Assembly (NCBI GenBank): GCA_937930605.1
Contig: CALHBZ010000207.1
Span: forward strand, 1-7,931
Direction: 5' to 3'
Origin: Streptococcus oralis
GTDB taxonomy: Bacteria; Bacillota; Bacilli; Lactobacillales; Streptococcaceae
Length of the DNA: 7,931 bases
The notes under the pieces are model-generated. The model was not told the origin of the DNA, ran no database searches, and was given only the letters and a program-made list of their open reading frames with translations. Position 1 is the first letter of the stretch. Every line of letters begins with the position of its first letter. This document shows positions 5,925 to 7,931 of the stretch, piece after piece. A program made the translations under genes and the position numbers.

Positions 5925-6455
5925 TTATTTGCTTTTGTCTTTTCTTAAAAAAGAACGCAGGCGATTAATGTCATAATTTACTAACATGGCAACGAATACA
6001 CCAATAAATGTCTCAAAAATCCGAGCAAATACGTAAACAATCGTATCCCCCTCAGAAACTGACAGTGTAATAATCAAGAGGGCCGATACACCCCCAATTA
6101 CCCCTGCTTTATTGTTCATGGCAACATTGGTCATAATCGTTAGCATGGTACAAATCGGAACAAAAAGCAAGGTGACCCAGAGCTGATCTTGAAAAACCTT
6201 ATTGATGAGGAAAAAAATCAAGGCATAAAAGCCACCGATGCTATTTCCTAAGATACGCGAAGTTCCAAAATGGACACTCTTATCAAAACTCTCCCTCAGA
6301 CTAAAAACCGCTGTCAAAGCACCGATTTGAAGACCTTTCCAGCCAAAAAAGCCAAAAATCAAAAGAACTAGAAAAACGGCAATTCCCGTTTTAAAAGTCC
6401 GCATACCAAGTTTGAACTGTGACTTATCAAATTTATATTTTTTAAAATAACTCAT
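5925..6455 (-). CDS. FUSC / aromatic acid exporter family membrane protein
   Basis: A 176-residue integral membrane protein of the short FUSC-like (aromatic acid exporter, formerly DUF939) type. It has a cytosolic basic N-terminus (1-20), then about six hydrophobic segments near 21-38, 41-55, 70-86, 92-110, 117-134 and 138-159, and a basic C-terminal tail. The motif ARIFETFIGVFVAMLVNYDI (about 144-163), with a conserved ETF-G-N pattern, is typical of the family. From memory, pneumococcus has a close homologue in the same place, just upstream of glnR. Family members have been proposed to export organic or aromatic acids, but the substrate is unknown and this copy lacks the large cytosolic domain of full FUSC proteins. 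ATG at 6453-6455 has only a weak ribosome site (TTGAGA). It has its own promoter, and no terminator separates it from glnR. Confidence 0.82.
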   Translation of the reverse strand: MSYFKKYKFDKSQFKLGMRTFKTGIAVFLVLLIFGFFGWKGLQIGALTAVFSLRESFDKSVHFGTSRILGNSIGGFYALIFFLINKVFQDQLWVTLLFVPICTMLTIMTNVAMNNKAGVIGGVSALLIITLSVSEGDTIVYVFARIFETFIGVFVAMLVNYDINRLRSFLRKDKSK

Positions 6456-6475
6456 AATCTCAACTTTCTACTACC

Positions 6476-6486
6476 ATTTTAACATA
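6476..6486 (-). promoter_or_regulatory. Extended -10 promoter of the FUSC-family gene
   Basis: The minus strand reads TATG-T-TAAAAT, an extended -10 (TRTG-N-TATAAT, one mismatch) of the kind common in streptococci. No good -35 is seen 17 bases upstream; the 23-bp dyad occupies that area. The predicted leader is short, about 14 bases. Confidence 0.5.
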
Positions 6487-6492
6487 AATCAG

Positions 6493-6515
6493 TTGATTTT
6501 ATGAATGAAAATCAA
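6493..6515. promoter_or_regulatory. Perfect 23-bp dyad, putative operator
   Basis: TTGATTTT - 7 bases - AAAATCAA, an exact 8+8 inverted repeat, lies over the -35 region of the FUSC-family promoter. It has no T-tract and lies after the upstream terminator, so an operator for an unidentified regulator is the best reading. Confidence 0.45.
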
Positions 6516-6545
6516 TAGGAAGCGTTTTTAATTCAAGCTACAAGA

Positions 6546-6571
6546 AAAAGAGGAAACAGAGTTCCTCTTTT
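6546..6571 (-). terminator. Intrinsic terminator of the antigen I/II-family gene
   Basis: Beginning about 19 bases after the adhesin stop codon, AAAGAGGAA and TTCCTCTTT pair perfectly (9 bp, extendable to 10) around a 6-base loop, followed on the minus strand by a T-rich tract. This separates the adhesin from the FUSC-family gene. Confidence 0.88.
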
Positions 6572-6589
6572 CTATTTAACTTCCAGAAA

Positions 6590-7931
6590 TTAGTTGCTTT
6601 CGTCTTCTTTTCGTTTCAACTGACCAAGTCCTAAAACTCCTACTAAAGCTGCTAGACCAAGATATGGCATGTAGCTTGAATCATTTGTACCTGTTTGAGG
6701 TAGAGTAGGGTTTCCTTTTGGATTTGGATTAGAATTAGGGGTTGTTGGCTCTTCTGGTTTCTTAGGTTCTGGTGTTGTAGTACGAACTGTGTTTGAAGCG
6801 TAAGCAACTTTATTCACAGTATTTACATAGGTATTTTCAAAGGTTCCGACAGCAATTCGTTTCATTTGAATATAAGTCTCAGCCTGGAATGGAGAATCCA
6901 ACTGAATCTCTTGAAGGAATTCTTCCTTGAAGCGAATTGTAATCATTCCTTTATCTTGATCATGTTCAACCTGTGTTTCAGCTGTTAAGTCTGTACCTGC
7001 CTTGATAACACGACCGTCTTTCAATCGGATATCAACCTTAGCAAGAACTTTATAGTTTCCAGTGTATTGATCACCTTTTTGGTCATAATCATCTACAAAA
7101 CTATAGTCATTCAAGTCCTCAGAATGATTTTGTGGGATCAAACCACCGATTAAACGATAATTGAAGTACTGGTTCAACGGAATTGTTTGGCCATCAATAT
7201 TGTCACTGCTTGGATCCATACTGATTGTCACATCTTTTTTCGGTGTGATTTTCGGTACGTTGTTGACAACTACTTCTGTAGCATAGCCATTTCCAAAATC
7301 GATTTGGTAGGCTTTGTTTTCATACTTACCACCCGTTTGGCCAAATTCAGGTTTAACCGTCATCGGATCTGTGATTAGTAATGATTTTCCTGTTGCTACA
7401 TAGTTCTTGTAGAATTCGGCTGGATTATCAGCTGAGAAGAGTTGGAAAGCACCTTTAACAGTGATGTTTGCTTTCTTCAACAGCTCTTGAACCTTCTTAG
7501 GCGCAGCTTCTAAACTATCAAATTGTTGAACACTGATACCTGATACAAGATTACCTTCTAGATCGCGAATCTTAACCAATTCTGGATGAAGGCTTAAGGC
7601 TTCTTCTGGATAATCATCCACATAGTAGAAACCATTTTGAATCGCTTCTTTAGAAGATTTATCTCCCTTGTATTGGTCCAAATCCCATGTGAGTTCATAG
7701 TAGTTCGTTGAACCAGCTAGAACTTCTTTGCCATCAATATTCACACCTTGCTTGTTCTTGTTAACTTTCAAAGGCTTGATGTAGTTGTTATTTGGATTGT
7801 CAGGATCATTTGGTTTACCTGGAGTCGTTACACGAACAATGTTTGACTTGACACCGTAGGCATCGTTGACTGTCAGAGTGAAGTTATTAGTATAAGTTGC
7901 CCCATCGTTCAAGACTCGACCAACAACCGTT
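6590..7931 (-). CDS. Antigen I/II-family LPXTG surface adhesin, C-terminal part
   Basis: The reading frame is open to the window edge, so the true start lies outside (full family members are about 1,500 residues). Numbering from the codon at 7912: residues 1-31 end the C1 domain ([13 protein letters not shown] ... VRVTTPG). C2 spans about 44-220 ([42 protein letters not shown]). C3 spans about 221-381 ([52 protein letters not shown]). This order is diagnostic of SspA/SspB/SpaP/Pas. K49-D99-N199 and K226-D274-N360 align with the Lys-Asp-Asn isopeptide triads of SspB C2 and C3 as I recall them. A short Pro/Asn linker (381-402), LPQTG (404-408), a hydrophobic segment and KRKEDESN form a sortase sorting signal, so it is covalently wall-anchored. 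It mediates adherence to saliva glycoproteins, collagen or other bacteria; the ligand of this copy is unknown. Confidence 0.95.
   Translation of the reverse strand, partial: TVVGRVLNDGATYTNNFTLTVNDAYGVKSNIVRVTTPGKPNDPDNPNNNYIKPLKVNKNKQGVNIDGKEVLAGSTNYYELTWDLDQYKGDKSSKEAIQNGFYYVDDYPEEALSLHPELVKIRDLEGNLVSGISVQQFDSLEAAPKKVQELLKKANITVKGAFQLFSADNPAEFYKNYVATGKSLLITDPMTVKPEFGQTGGKYENKAYQIDFGNGYATEVVVNNVPKITPKKDVTISMDPSSDNIDGQTIPLNQYFNYRLIGGLIPQNHSEDLNDYSFVDDYDQKGDQYTGNYKVLAKVDIRLKDGRVIKAGTDLTAETQVEHDQDKGMITIRFKEEFLQEIQLDSPFQAETYIQMKRIAVGTFENTYVNTVNKVAYASNTVRTTTPEPKKPEEPTTPNSNPNPKGNPTLPQTGTNDSSYMPYLGLAALVGVLGLGQLKRKEDESN

Overview
The window looks like chromosome of a mitis-group Streptococcus (S. 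mitis/oralis/infantis type, near but not identical to S. pneumoniae). GlnA, GlnR, HrcA and GrpE read, from memory, almost residue for residue like the pneumococcal proteins. Shine-Dalgarno sites are strong, sigma-70-type promoters are near consensus, and intergenic DNA is AT-rich. All genes run on the minus strand, so transcription goes from right (7931) to left (1).

In transcription order: (1) the C-terminal ~447 residues of an antigen I/II-family LPXTG adhesin (5' end outside the window), closed by a strong hairpin terminator. (2) A 176-aa FUSC/aromatic-acid-exporter-like membrane protein, with an extended -10 promoter and a perfect 23-bp dyad. (3) The nitrogen operon glnR-glnA, with a textbook GlnR box, a consensus promoter, a ~225-nt leader containing several small hairpins, and a terminator after glnA. 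(4) A compact accessory operon: a PadR-type repressor and two paralogous DUF2812 membrane-anchored proteins, with two near-identical operators in its promoter. (5) The class I heat-shock operon hrcA-grpE-orf-dnaK, controlled by two CIRCE elements that bracket a consensus promoter. dnaK runs off the left edge after 98 codons.

The core genes form two feedback circuits. GlnR with glutamine synthetase represses glnRA through the box at 5904-5922. HrcA represses its own operon through CIRCE, while GrpE and DnaK supply the folding machinery. Accessory genes sit between or inside these conserved units: the PadR/DUF2812 cassette lies between glnA and hrcA, which in pneumococcus (from memory) houses the phase-variable type I restriction-modification locus, and a very acidic 88-aa protein of unknown family is inserted between grpE and dnaK.

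The most notable points are the acidic guest ORF in the chaperone operon, the PadR/DUF2812 cassette with its duplicated operator, a distal CIRCE that also has the form of an intrinsic terminator for that cassette, the long glnR leader, and two plausible start sites for grpE. I see no tRNA, rRNA, CRISPR array, insertion sequence or integrase. Every stretch over about 100 bases without a gene is covered in the feature list.
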